A DNA stretch of 64,000 nt from Aphidius gifuensis (GCF_014905175.1 NC_057790.1:25260469-25324468); one strand, 5' to 3'. Positions 43,701 to 54,850 are shown, numbered from the stretch's first letter. A program made the numbers and translations. Notes: a model not told the origin generated them from the letters alone.

Positions 43701-46700
43701 GAATAAGTACCAATAGTTTTTTCTTATTTTGTACAAAACCGTAAAGGTTTTTATAGCACAACCAAGCATATATAGTCCGTAAAAGCCTGGTGTCCAAGAT
43801 GAAGAAATTCACTTGGTTCTTTTATATTTTCCATTCTCACCCTCCAACATTCTGAATATTAAATTCCAATGAACAAATTATTTCCAACTATTTTATTTAT
43901 TATTATTTTTCATTTATAATCAATTTCAATTTATTAAAAATAAAAGAAAAAAAATCATCTTCAATTATTAATATTTATATAATCAATAATACTAAAAATA
44001 AAATTATCATATTTATTTTCACAGTTAAATATAAATAATTCATATATAAAATAATTGGAATAAATATTAATAAATTAATTTTAACAATATAATAATTATG
44101 TTTTTTTTTTTTGTTATATAAATTGTATATATAAAAATATTAATTAATTTTTTTGAAGAAGAATATGATTTTAATTATATTGTATTCATTAAATGAGATA
44201 TTATTTTTTGTTGAGGTCAATAACTTGTGAATAGTCTATTGGGTATTGATAAATAAAAAAATAATAAATAAAATTATCTAGTAAAAGGATAAGGATAAAG
44301 AGGAAGAGAATGTATTTTAGATGATGAAAAAGAGTGTACATAATACTATTGGGACTAGGATGGTCGATGAGGTTTACCATGGTACTCAATTGTGAGACGA
44401 TTGAGTTGGTTTGAGGAAGAATAGATAAAGGGATAAATTACGATAACCCAATTAGCAAGATAATAGTGAAGATGGGTATATGTATAATGTTATAAGGTGT
44501 CTATCGTGATAATTTTCTATCGAGAGCTTTTTCAACAAATACATTATATACACTAAATAAAAAGCAAATTTAAAAAATATATAAAAAATAAAATTGAATA
44601 AAGGCTACTGGCTAGAATATATATATACCTATTTTTTTATCTTTTTTATTTGGTTTTTGTGAATAAAAGCTATCGAAAATTGTCGATTCCTTGCTCGCCT
44701 CTATATGTGCTCTATATATTGTGTTGAGTTTTCTACGTCTAATACCGCATGAAGACTGGTATCATGACGATAAACGAGAACGAGAACAGAGTGGTGAAAA
44801 GAGCTATTCAACCAAACCCTCTACCTCAATATGGTTCATTTGCGACCAGTATATACTTTTCTCGGAAAATTTTTTTTTCATCTTTTTTCGATTTCTTTTT
44901 TTTAATCCACAAAAAAAAAATTGAAAAAAAGGTTTTTCCTATATTCCTCTTGACTCTCTCTTTTAGGGAGGGAATAAATTCCCTACTCGTGATTTTTTTC
45001 CAACTACCACAAGTATTTTTGACTTTGTTTTATTTTTCTTTTACCAACTGAATTTTAAATATTTTTTTTTTTTTTGGTACTGCTGATGATGAGGTGTATA
45101 GGTGGTAATTAACGACGAGATTGCAGGTTGAGAAGAAAAAAAATAAATACCAGTGAATCGAATGAAAATGTGATAAAAAAAAATTAATTTAAAAAAAAAA
45201 TTGACGAGAAAATTGGATAGATGAAAATTAGCTGAGATCAGACATTGAAAATATCCAAACAAACATTTATTCAAACAATCAATTTTAATTGAAATCAAAT
45301 AAATATTTTTACACAAAAAAAAAACATACTAATTATCAGTTAAATTAATATAAATTAAATATACTTCAATGAAATTTATTTCTCTTTATCATTACAAAAT
45401 TTTTTAAATATTTTTTTAATTTATATTTTTTTTTCTCTTTGATGTACAAATGAATTTCTCAAGAAATACTTTCAAAAAAATATCTCTCCTTTTATAAATT
45501 GATTAAAAATATAATATTCATTATATTATTAAAAATAAAAAATCAATTTAAACGAACAAATAATACTGTGATAAATAATTAAATAAAATTCATTGAATCG
45601 CACAAAATTGCAAATGAATATCATTGCGAGAATTTAGAGTGCTCACTTCAAAAATCCATTAAAACCAATTCACGGATGAAAATTGAAAATATATTCAGTA
45701 TGATAAATAATATTATTATTAATAACAATAATAATATTTCCATCTATAAATATTTTGTGGATTAAAATAGGAAAAAAATTAAATGAAAAACATGATGACA
45801 AAAAAAAAAAAAAAAAGTACATAAAAACCACCAATTTGTATATGTGAAAACGAGACTTTTACGATGATATAAATTTGTAAAAAGCGTTTTGCACAGATCG
45901 AGGGTGTGTCAGTATATGAATAGTGACAGAATGATTTATGGAAGTTAAACCTGTTCGTCTTTCGGCCATCTGTAATAATCACAAAATATTCTGATGATAT
46001 CAGTGAATCCAAAAGCTCCATCTGCACCAATAAAAAATCAGAAAATTTATTCACATTAGTTTTTTAACTTGATCGCGTGCATTTAACTAACAAACCAACT
46101 ACATTATCTATACAAATGAAAAAATTTAAAAAAAAAATATAAAGTATTTTACATTCTCATCAAGCTTGGTGTGTAAATTTCATATACAATATATGTGTGT
46201 GTTGGATAAAATGCAAACACGTGTCAAGAAACCACGTTAAATTCGTTGTAATAGCATTGTCGACATACATACAAGCTTTGGTATCAGTTTGTTAATCCGA
46301 TGAGCTGAAGCTTCTATAATCTTGAGTTACAATTCAGGAATTATCAACGTTAATTAAACGGATATGAAGTTGAATATTTTAAATTGTAAAAAAAAGTTTT
46401 TATCACTGAAAAATTATTATATTTAATTTTTTTTCATAAGCTTGTGAAATATATATTTAAAATACAAAGTGATATTATTTTTAATATGGCTTATGTATAT
46501 GTGAAATAAAATAATAAATTTATAAAAAAATATTTAATATTTAATATGAGAATTTAATTATACTGATCAATCAATTGCGGTATTATCGAGGGATTTACAA
46601 AATTGATTTAACAATAGTGATTTGATATTTTGAGTAAATTTAACGGTTAATTGTCCCTTTATCTCTGTGTCTCTTTGGGGAAACATAAATAAGCTTCAAA

Positions 46701-49700
46701 TAGACATATATATTATCATGTTATGCGTCTCATAAGCTTGTACATGCAGTCCATATATTGTGTGTTTAATCAAAATATGTCATGACAATTGAATTTTACA
46801 TCTTCAATATGATTTGTGCCCTTTGTTTAAAATTCATGTCAATATTTTATATTGTTTGATAAATAAAATTAGACTTTTTTTTATTTAGTTTATTTAATAA
46901 TTAATAAATCAATTAAAAATTTAAATTATTTTATTTGTTTATCAATAGATAATTTAAATAAAATATATTTTTTTTTTTTTCTATTTGTATTTTTTAATAT
47001 TTAAATTGTAAATCAATAAATCAATTTTGATTCTTATTACACTTTTTTTATGATCTATTTTTTTTTATTTTAATTTAAAGTTTTATGGGTTTAATTGAAA
47101 TTCCAGTATGTGGAATTTCGAAAAGAAAAATGGGAAATAAAAAAAATTGTAGATTAGTACAGAGGATAGTAAAAATAATATTTAAAAAAAAACAACACAA
47201 CTGAAATATATATTAAAAAAAAGACAAAAAGAAAAATAAAAAACCCTGCGGTAGTGATGATTATTATTATTTTTTTTTTTTAATTTTAATTTTAACTATA
47301 CCACCAAAGTAAATGACTCTTGTTGAGTATGTATTATTTTTATGAAAATTTTTTTTTACATCTCTTGTCCATCATTTTTGTACCCGCAGGTTTGCGATAT
47401 TTAAATTATTTCTTTATCTTTTATATACTTTGCATTAAAAAATAAAATAAACTTTTGATTTGTTTTTTTTTATTTGTAGATCAATGGCAAATATAATTAG
47501 TTGAAAAATAATAAACTACGGTAGATTATATTACATCTTATCTTTTTTTTTTTATGTCATTGACATTAGCATATATTATAAGTATTAATTTAAACAGTTA
47601 AATACACAATGTCAACGATGCACATGCAACCTCCAAGTTTAGTAAATTTTACTATTAAATTGTTGAGGTATAAAGTTTTGGCTTTTAAAAACTTTACATT
47701 GGTTAGAAACTTGAATCATTTACAATTCAAGAGAAAATAGCTTAGACACTCTCAACAAAGATTATCATGCTAAATAATGAATATTTAATTTTTATTTATT
47801 CATTATTTAAAAATCAAGTAAAAAAATTTTCAAGTTAATTTACAAGCTATGATTTTAAACACTAATAAATAATTATTACTACAAAAAAATTTCTTAGTAA
47901 TAATTTTATTTATAAATTTTAAAAAATTTCGAAATTATTTTCTATGCAAAAATCGAAATTTAAATTAATATCATATTTTAATCCTAAGTATTTTAACAAT
48001 AATAATTATCTATTAAATGAGGGATTTATTATTAATCACAATGTTCATCAGTAGAAACCCACAAAAATTATATTTTACTTCTTCAAAATATCCTTTATTT
48101 AATGAATATTTTATAAATACTTTGCAACAAATATTTACTGTAAAAAAAAAAATATTGAAAATAAAAAGACCTGCAGTGAAAAATTATGAAGTTGAAATTT
48201 TTTAAAAGTTTAAACAATTTTTTTTTACAATAAATATTCATTGCACAGTATTTCTGAAATATTCAATAATTAAAAAACATTTTAAAGAGATAAAATATAT
48301 TTTTTTGTAAATTTCTACTGATGCATTTTTTTATAACAATAATAACAAAAAACATCTGAGGTGTCGCGCGGTTTGTCAAGAGCTCGTATATGTTACCGAT
48401 TTATTAAATTAAGGATTTATTATTAATCACAATGTTCATTGAATTGCTCTAATACTTCATTAATATAAAAATGATTTTTCAGATCATCCATGTGATTTAT
48501 TATTTTTATTTATGTTTTTAAATTGTGTATAAATAAATTATACAGATGTATACTTGATAAATAATTGAAAAACACTTGAGTATATAATTTTGTTTCTTTT
48601 TTTTTTTTTAAATTCAATTTTAAACTGAAAAAAAAGCTCAAAAAAAAAGTAATAATAATATTTGATTGAATTTTGTATGTGTGAAAATGATTGTGTTTAT
48701 TGAGCAAGTGTAAACGAAGAAAGCCAAATTAAACTGGTTTCGATTGGTGTGTTGCAGACACGAGGTGCCAGTCACCTCGGAGCCGATCACGGTGATACAC
48801 ATGGACGAGGATGTCGTCGTTGTCAACAAGCCCGCCTCCATCCCTGTAAGTGGTGTACTGCCATGACTGTACTGCCAAATATCATACTTTATTTAGCATT
48901 AATTTTTGCATGAAATAAATATAAATTAATAATTTTATTATAGCCAAATGAAACGTAGTATAATAACATTTTTTTAAAAAATATATTCACGTTTATATTT
49001 ATGCTTCTTTCAATTTTTTTCTATTCATTCTTCATCATCTTGCCTATCTATTTAAAATCTCTATTTTTTATTTTTTATTTTTCTTACTTATTTAACTTGA
49101 TTATGTGTATGTATATTTATTTTTTTTTAAAACTTCTTAGACTTTATTTTTTTGCAATTCAATCAACTCCATTTGTGTATGCTATTTTTTTTTTTTTTTT
49201 TTCTATAAATTTATGCTATTTGTTTTTTCCTTTTTTAAATTTTTCTTGGATATTTATTTTCACGCTAAATCAATCCTCATCTTGAGCATGTATCATCACT
49301 GATTTACATCATCATGTACGATTCATTGGTAATCAAATAACAAATATATTTCATCAAAAATATAATTTTTTTATTTGTTTATAATTTTTTTTTTTTTATT
49401 AATATCGCGATGGAAATTTTATTTCTAGTAGTTTATACAGCAACTGGTGAGTTTGCTTACAATTTATTTTTTGAATAAAAAATTTTTTTTTCGTCTATTT
49501 TATGTAGTGTATTGTAAAGAATAATACACATGACATTTTTCAATATTTTTATTTTATTTTTTTATTTTTTATATTTACATTGAATGATGAAAATAGTTTT
49601 ATATTTTTTTTTTCGAATTATAGTCTTCAAGTAAGGTAGTATTATTTAACAAACAAAAATATAATTTTTTTTTTTTTTTTAATAGAGATTTTAAAAGTAG

Positions 49701-52700
49701 GGTAGAGAAAAAAAAATAGCATGTATTTCTTGAAGTTTAGCTTTTATATTGAGGATAATAAAAATATTTAAAAACATGGAGGGTTTTTAGTTTAAATAAA
49801 GAATGACAACGATAATTCTATAGAAAGAAGAAATCGCATTTCACAAGGGAATTTTTTATTTATTTATTTTATTTTATTTTTAACGGTAGATGAGAGTGTG
49901 GCTTACCAGAAGAACACTGTGTATAAACTTCTTTTTCTATTTTATTTTTTTAATATTTAATTTAATTTTTTTTTTATATATATTGCTGGAATTGCTAATT
50001 AAGATAAACGAGCCCGTAGCAGTGTATATGTGCACTACGGCAAAATCATTGTGAGAGTCGGTATACGACTGTGATATCTGCGTCGAAATATTTCCATATT
50101 CATGTTGAAAGAATGGAAAATATAAATTTTTAAATTTAACATGTACAAATCTGAGTGTGTACTGTGGGTTATATGCGAATCATGAAAAAATGAATGAAAA
50201 TAACAGCAATGAGGGAACAATGTGACCTCACAAAGTACAAATAAAAATAAATAAATAAATGGAAAAAAATTAAGTGAACATTTTTTTTATTTTAGTGACA
50301 AAATAATTTTTTTTTTTATATATTAAAATAGAGTCGTGGTTTAATAGTTTATAGACGAGTTATTTTTTATATTAATATTAAAAGGGTTTTTTATTTTAAA
50401 CGGATTTTATTTTTAATATTTAAATCAAGTCAAAGGTTAAAAATTCTCTTGCACGTTTGATCAATCGGTTGATTAATCATCATCATCATCATCATCATCA
50501 TCATATTTGATTATATTATTTTTCTATTTTTATGTTTAACATGGGGTCATCTATTTACATCATCAATATATTATTATTTGGAGAAAGAATTTATACTTTT
50601 ATATTTATTTTGTATAAATAATTTTTATTGATTATATTTGTAATAGTTTATTTTTTTGTTTTTATTTTTTTATATTAACTTTGCAAGTTTTTTTTATTTT
50701 AAACAAATTGAAATTTTATTTTTTATGCAAATAGTTTTAAGACTATTATTTATTTGTCAGAAAAATTAATTAATAAACGATAAAAATAACGTGGATAATT
50801 TGTTGTCTTATAAAGTCAAGTAATTAAATTTATTTCAACTTGAATATTACAAAATTACTTAACTTTTTAAATCTTCAAGTAATAGTTGAAATATTCAAAT
50901 GATTTATTTTCTAAAAACAAGCATTCACAGTCAATTTTAATGTAAAAATAAACACTGACAAAAATTTTAGTTTATTCAAATTTATTTTTCCAGTTCTGGT
51001 ATTTTGTACTCGAAATATATATTTTATAAATACTCAAATTAAGCAAATAAATTTAATTTTGATATTTAATTAAATTTAAAATATTATATACAATTAGTCA
51101 AATAAATATAAAAAAATTAAATTAAATAATTTTGCTTTTATATTTTGCATTGATTCAAAAAAAAATAATTAAAAATTTATATTTTAAATTTAAAATACTA
51201 AAACTAGATAAATCAATATATCATTTTCAATTTTGAGAAAATACTTGATTTTCCTGGATAAATATAAAACAAGAAAATCCGTAAATCATAATTTTACATC
51301 TAAAAATCTACAGTTTTATAACCATTTAAATTTTACATCAAACAAAACCATAAATTAATCAAAATTAAATATCCATATAATAACTATTTAAAATCCAAAT
51401 TAAAACAGATTGATTATACAATTATTTATATTTATTTTTAGAATAAAAAAACAATAGCTCTATGCATAATTATATGTATCGCAAGAATCAGTTAATGGAT
51501 CTTTAATTCATTTGAAAAATGACTAAATGAGACACAGGGGATATGTAAATATTCTACTTGAGACTATATAAAATAATTATTATTAGAGTAGCATCTGTAC
51601 GGGTGTGGCGATCGCGTGCATTGCGTAATCGATCCATTTTCATATATATTTTTGTATGCGTGTTTAACATTCCCATGACGGTGATACATTATTTTATATA
51701 CATATACGTGGTAAAAACAAAAGACTTATTATTCGTCAATATATATACACACCTTAGCTTACAATAGCCCCATGAATATACATTTTTTTTTTTCATGCTA
51801 TATATTCGCATAAACGGACTGAAAAAAATTCCCTTCAAAATGAAAAACACGAAGAATGAGAAATGTCGAAGTTAAAACGATAACGAAATAAAAAGCTAAA
51901 TAAAAAAATTTTAGTTATCCAATATGATGGTGTTAGGCAACAAAAAAATTAAACAAATATTTCTATAAAACAAATGGAAAAAAAAAAAAAAAGTCTGTAC
52001 TCTGAAAGTAATTGCATCGCGGGGAAAAACAAACTGACCGTGGCCCATGCATCGAAAAATTGCAATCATCTATTACGCAATCTATCTCGCAACCACTATT
52101 ATTATTATTAAAATAGTTATGGTATTAAATATTAATAGTAATTTTATTTATTTACTTGACGCGTCAATTTTATTTATTTTTCTGTATTTTTTTTTGTTAT
52201 CTTAATGAGATTTAAATGTTTTGCTTACAAAGTAAATTTTAACATAAATAAAATTGTGTCAAAAAATTATTAATATATATAATAATAAATTTATACAACT
52301 GTGAAAAGATGAAAATAGAAAAATTCATTATTAAACATGACCCACGAAAATTGCCATTATTTCATTTTTCATATATTTTATTTTCTTATGTGACATGTTT
52401 ATTGCTTGTCCATTTAAAAAAATACTGTAGTTTAAAGCCAATATTTACAAACCACACGTGAAAACGTGCGTATATGATAAGGCAAAGAACTCAGTTATAA
52501 AAAAAATGAAAAAATAAAAAAAATATATTTTTTGGCTTGTATCCAATTGTACGATTCATGAACTATTTACCTTTTTTATATTTATATTCTCTTTTTTACT
52601 CTATGTACAAAATTCAATATGTTACATATTAATTTAGGCAACAAAAAAAAAAAAAAAAACTAAAATACATATTAATGAGATAAAAAAAATATTTGACAAG

Positions 52701-54740
52701 AAAAAAATTTAGTAAAAAAATATAGTTATAAGCGAGACGAGAAGCTTTTTTTTTTGTATTAGCTAAAAATCATGCGTGAAATCAGCTGAAAAACTAAAAC
52801 GAGCCAAGTTTTTATTTATTTAATTTTTTAAGCTGTATTTTATTTTGTGATTATTTATAATAATATTCACCTGGATTGAAAAAAAATTAAAGCAAAATGT
52901 TTATTTATTTTTAAATAACAGGTTTGACTATTATTCAATGTGGCAATCATGAAATTTTATGGCTTCCTTTTAAATATACATTGACTTGCTATTTTATTAA
53001 TCGATGACTGTATAAAACAACAGATGCATCTAAACGATTTACGACGTTCCTTCTTCCTGTTTGCACACACACACATGCACTATGTTTATTCTATTTTTTT
53101 CACTATCAATACAATAATTATTGCCTCAAACTGATCCACTAACTTCTATCAAGTCATGCAACAATGTTGTGTTTGCATAAACCTTCATACAAATTTAAAA
53201 AAAAAAACATGATTTATTAGTTTTCTCTTGTCTTTTATCTATCTCTTGATTTTTTTCTATTACTAAAAAAATAATTAATTAGCATTTTGTTACTTTTTCT
53301 TTATTATCACTAAACAAACAGACAATCTATTTATTTTTACTTTGACAACTTTTTTTTTAAACACAAATTTCAGACAGATTTATTGATTTAATATTTAATT
53401 TTTTTAATTATATTTATCGACTTAATTAACAGTTCTTTTAACGTGATTTAATATTAAAAAATTAGCTTAATTAGTTGATTACAATTTAGTCTCGTGATAT
53501 TGACAATGAAATTTTATTTTGTTTTTTTTTTAATACATTAAATAATATCGACAATTGAACGTATAAATACTTTTTAAAAAATACATTTAATTTTAAATTA
53601 CATGTACATTTTATAAATGAGAAAAAAATTAATGACATTTATTTAATGACTGATTACAGGTACATCCTTGCGGTCGTTATCGTCACAATACTGTGGTTTT
53701 TATACTGGCTAAAGAGTATAATTTAAAAAATTTACGAACAATTCATAGATTGGATAGGTTGACTAGTGGAATTTTGCTATTTGGAAGAACACCAAAAAAA
53801 GCCAGACAAATGGAGCATCAAATTAGAAATCGTCAGGTACTAAAACTAAATTAAAACAATAAAAAATGAAACAACATGTTGACGCATAAATATATTCAAG
53901 TGTTTAATAAAATTGTATTTTATTTTTATTTATTTTTTATTTCAGGTCCATAAACAATATGTATGTCGTGTTGAAGGTGAATTTCCAGATGAAGAAATAA
54001 TATGTTCAGAATCAATCGAAGTTGTATCATATAAAATTGGAGTGTGTAAAGTATCTGAAAAAGGTAAAGATTGTTTAACTCGTTTTAAACGTTTAAGTTA
54101 CAATGGAAAGTCATCAGTTGTACTATGTAAACCTCAAACTGGTAGAATGCATCAAATACGTGTACATTTACAATATCTTGGTTATCCAGTTATAAATGAT
54201 CCACTTTATAATCATACTGTATTTGGTCCAGAAAAAGGAAAAGGTGGTAATATTGGTAAATCAGATGAAGAACTTGTTAAAGATTTAATTGGTATTCATA
54301 ATGCTGAAAATTGGCTTGGTATGGATGGTGATTCAGAAATGAGTTTATTTAAACCAAAACTTGATATTGAAGATAGAGAATCAAATGCAAGTACTGATAA
54401 AGATGCTGGTTCACCATCATCAACACCAGGTATTATTGAAGATGAACAATCATCACAATCATCACAATCACAATCTCAACAACAACAAGTATCATCAGCA
54501 CTTAAAGTAACTGTTGGTACACAAACTGGTAGTGAACCACTAGATTCAAATTTTACAAATGACAAAGTAACTATTGATAAACATTGTTATGAATGTAAAG
54601 TTAAATATCGTGATCCAAAACCATCTGATCTTGTTATGTATCTTCATGCTTGGAGATACAGTGGACCTGGATGGGAATATGAAACACCTTTACCTGTTTG
54701 GGCAGCATCTGATTGGGCTGATGCTAATGATGATCGATAG
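1603..54740 (+). CDS. RPUSD2: RNA pseudouridine synthase, RPUSD2-like (7 coding exons)
   Basis: RluA-family enzyme that isomerises uridine to pseudouridine in RNA. The coding exons are 1603-1755, 25534-25638, 30336-30423, 38103-38325, 48758-48845, 53660-53836 and 53946-54740. All junctions are GT-AG and in phase; the sum is 1629 nt (542 aa), close to human RPUSD2 (545 aa). Visible parts in order: a proline-rich N-terminus (1-51); a charged Lys/Glu stretch (about 62-98); the family's NGLRKVYPYYF segment (about 115-125); the catalytic motif HRLDRLTSG with Asp about 251; the conserved TGRMHQIRVHLQ motif (about 343-354); a Ser/Gln-rich linker (about 418-465); a CxxC (about 492-495); and the RPUSD2 C-terminal DLVMYLHA...GPGWEY segment. 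Exons 2-4 contain no in-frame Met, so a start exon upstream is required. Exon 1 supplies one in the right phase, although it lies 23.8 kb away. The specific RNA substrates cannot be read from sequence. Confidence 0.93.
13021..13155. repeat. 135-bp element with 11-bp terminal inverted repeats
   Basis: AGTATGCTGAA at 13021-13031 is matched exactly by its reverse complement TTCAGCATACT at 13145-13155. A GTGG/CCAC match a few bases inward extends the pairing imperfectly. The inside is clearly GC-richer than the flanks. No target-site duplication is visible. It could be a small miniature transposon or a structured RNA or DNA element; no family is recognised. Confidence 0.45.
22738..22865. repeat. 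imperfect long inverted repeat
   Basis: AAATTTATATTTTAATAATTTATA-type sequence near 22738-22762 pairs with the region near 22846-22865, and ATTCAAGTATT (about 22767-22777) pairs with AATACTTGAA (about 22810-22819). The right arm has extra bases between the two blocks. Pairing of pure A/T blocks can occur by chance in this background; the CAAGTATT/AATACTTG part is the firmer evidence. Confidence 0.4.
25534..25638 (+). CDS. RPUSD2: RPUSD2 coding exon 2
   Basis: It encodes residues 52-86 (VDLKPLRESIIAIPSP..., then a Lys/Glu-rich run). The acceptor is TTTCAG and the donor GTATTT, phase 0 at both ends. An in-frame TAA at 25525 lies in the intron, so the exon cannot start the protein by reading upstream. 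The charged stretch is probably flexible and may help RNA binding or nuclear entry (inference). Confidence 0.85.
25639..30335 (+). other. RPUSD2 intron 2 (4.7 kb)
   Basis: AT-rich with short CA/TG and ATC runs. Bases of about 28070-28330 are strongly pyrimidine-rich on the + strand and make several overlapping hydrophobic open frames that I regard as composition artefacts. I see no gene, RNA gene or transposon end. Confidence 0.7.
30336..30423 (+). CDS. RPUSD2: RPUSD2 coding exon 3
   Basis: It encodes residues 87-115 plus one base of codon 116 (AKLETKALKAKRPGFTDERY..., ending YYVEN). The acceptor is TTTTTTCAG and the donor GTGAGT. The end sequence joins exon 4 to make the family-typical YYVENGLRKVYPYYF. 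Confidence 0.92.
30424..38102 (+). other. RPUSD2 intron 3 (7.7 kb)
   Basis: AT-rich and gene-free. Slightly GC-richer spots occur at about 32090-32200 (with the 10-bp palindrome CCAGATCTGG), 33900-34100, 35560-35650 and 37240-37350. A GA-rich microsatellite stretch lies near 37620-37640 and an ATC run near 37890. None has a supportable coding frame. Confidence 0.65.
38103..38325 (+). CDS. RPUSD2: RPUSD2 coding exon 4
   Basis: It encodes residues 116-189 plus two bases of codon 190. It contains LRKVYPYYFTFTTFTKGRW and ends NDLLANIVHR, the conserved region ahead of the catalytic domain. The acceptor is TTGCAG and the donor GTAAGA. There is no stop or frame problem. Confidence 0.95.
41313..41338. 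repeat. 13-bp tandem repeat, two units
   Basis: CTATAAATGTCAT occurs twice back to back, with no mismatch, inside RPUSD2 intron 4. This is a minor tandem duplication. Confidence 0.7.
42256..43062 (+). repeat. 0.8 kb dispersed direct repeat, copy 1
   Basis: It starts CAAAGGTTAAAAATTCTC and ends near ATACTTGA. It matches 50431-51248 in the same orientation along its whole length, with only scattered substitutions and small indels. Copy 1 carries five ATC units in its microsatellite (near 42301); copy 2 carries nine. It has no open frame, no TG...CA long-terminal-repeat ends and no terminal inverted repeats. Flanks differ abruptly outside the stated ends. It is either a non-autonomous mobile element of unknown class or a recent segmental duplication between introns 4 and 5. 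Confidence 0.9.
48011..48048 (+). repeat. 38-bp direct repeat, left copy
   Basis: TATTAAAT.A.GGATTTATTATTAATCACAATGTTCAT is shared with 48402-48439 with two mismatches in 38 bases; the last 27 bases are identical. The 353 bp between the two copies include a GC-richer piece at 48361-48400. Confidence 0.75.
48402..48439 (+). repeat. 38-bp direct repeat, right copy
   Basis: Partner of 48011-48048. The pair may be a long duplication flanking an insertion or a small tandem duplication. After each copy the sequences diverge at once. Confidence 0.75.
48758..48845 (+). CDS. RPUSD2: RPUSD2 coding exon 5 (unusually GC-rich)
   Basis: It completes codon 190 and encodes residues 191-219 (HEVPVTSEPITVIHMDEDVV..., ending NKPASIP), the start of the RluA catalytic fold. 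The acceptor is GTTGCAG and the donor GTAAGT. By count, 52 of 88 bases are G/C, and 24 of 29 third positions are G or C. Exons 2, 3, 4 and 6 have about 22-31% at third positions and exon 1 about 35%. The protein sequence itself is ordinary for the family. Confidence 0.95.
48846..53659 (+). other. RPUSD2 intron 5 (4.8 kb)
   Basis: AT-rich and gene-free. Its main content is copy 2 of the 0.8 kb direct repeat (50431-51248). There is a short CA microsatellite near 53063-53075. No RNA gene or coding frame is supportable. Confidence 0.7.
50431..51248 (+). repeat. 0.8 kb dispersed direct repeat, copy 2
   Basis: This is the second copy of the repeat at 42256-43062, 8.2 kb away and in RPUSD2 intron 5. 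The main differences are ATC x9 instead of x5, a few indels near 50620-50650, and an AAAA-type insertion just before the right end. Long internal stretches (for example about 50650-51000) look identical to copy 1. Such similarity in unconstrained AT-rich sequence implies a recent origin or gene conversion (inference). Confidence 0.9.
53660..53836 (+). CDS. RPUSD2: RPUSD2 coding exon 6 (catalytic Asp)
   Basis: It encodes residues 220-278. It begins VHPCGRYRHNT and contains HRLDRLTSG, the RluA motif whose Asp (about residue 251) attacks the target uridine. Phase 0 at both ends; acceptor TTACAG, donor GTACTA. It is followed by the only short intron of the gene (53837-53945, 109 bp). Confidence 0.97.
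53946..54740 (+). CDS. RPUSD2: RPUSD2 coding exon 7 (C-terminal half, stop)
   Basis: It encodes residues 279-542 and ends in TAG. It holds KQYVCRVEGEFP, CKPQTGRMHQIRVHLQYLG and NDPLYN of the catalytic domain. A poorly conserved acidic, then Ser/Gln-rich linker follows (QSSQSSQSQSQQQQ). The RPUSD2-specific tail has CYEC, DLVMYLHAWRYSGPGWEY and PVWAASDW. The open frame continues upstream of 53946 into the intron, but the acceptor at 53945 and the family alignment fix the exon start. Confidence 0.97.
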   Translation, partial: VHKQYVCRVEGEFPDEEIICSESIEVVSYKIGVCKVSEKGKDCLTRFKRLSYNGKSSVVLCKPQTGRMHQIRVHLQYLGYPVINDPLYNHTVFGPEKGKGGNIGKSDEELVKDLIGIHNAENWLGMDGDSEMSLFKPKLDIEDRESNASTDKDAGSPSSTPGIIEDEQSSQSSQSQSQQQQVSSALKVTVGTQTGSEPLDSNFTNDKVTIDKHCYECKVKYRDPKPSDLVMYLHAWRYSGPGWEYETPLPVWAASDWADANDDR

Positions 54741-54840
54741 TCATCAAATACATCATTGATCTATAAAAAAATTAATTTTTTTTTTTTTTTCATTTTTTAA
54801 CAATAGAAAAGTAATTTAAAGGAAAAAAAAATCATAAAAA

Positions 54841-54850
54841 AATAAATAAA
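54841..54850 (+). terminator. candidate poly(A) signal of RPUSD2
   Basis: Two overlapping AATAAA hexamers lie 100 nt downstream of the TAG stop. The sequence is AT-rich, so chance hexamers are common and later ones (for example near 55360) could be used too. Confidence 0.4.

Larger units (their letters stand above)
38326..48757 (+). other. RPUSD2 intron 4 (10.4 kb)
   Basis: AT-rich and gene-free. It contains copy 1 of the 0.8 kb direct repeat (42256-43062), a two-unit 13-bp tandem repeat (41313-41338) and a 38-bp direct-repeat pair (48011-48048 and 48402-48439). The open frame at 44749-45051 starts with mixed composition but degenerates into a Phe-rich run, and I do not call it a gene. Confidence 0.7.

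Noticed and set aside
44691..45051. Two overlapping plus-strand frames in intron 4
   Set aside because: Mixed composition at the start but ending in Phe-rich runs, with no start context, splice sites or known motifs.
53913..53945. In-frame ATG upstream of RPUSD2 exon 7 (protein starting MYFIFIYFLFQ)
   Set aside because: These codons are the polypyrimidine tract and acceptor of intron 6; family alignment begins at VHKQYVCRVEGEFP, continuing exon 6.
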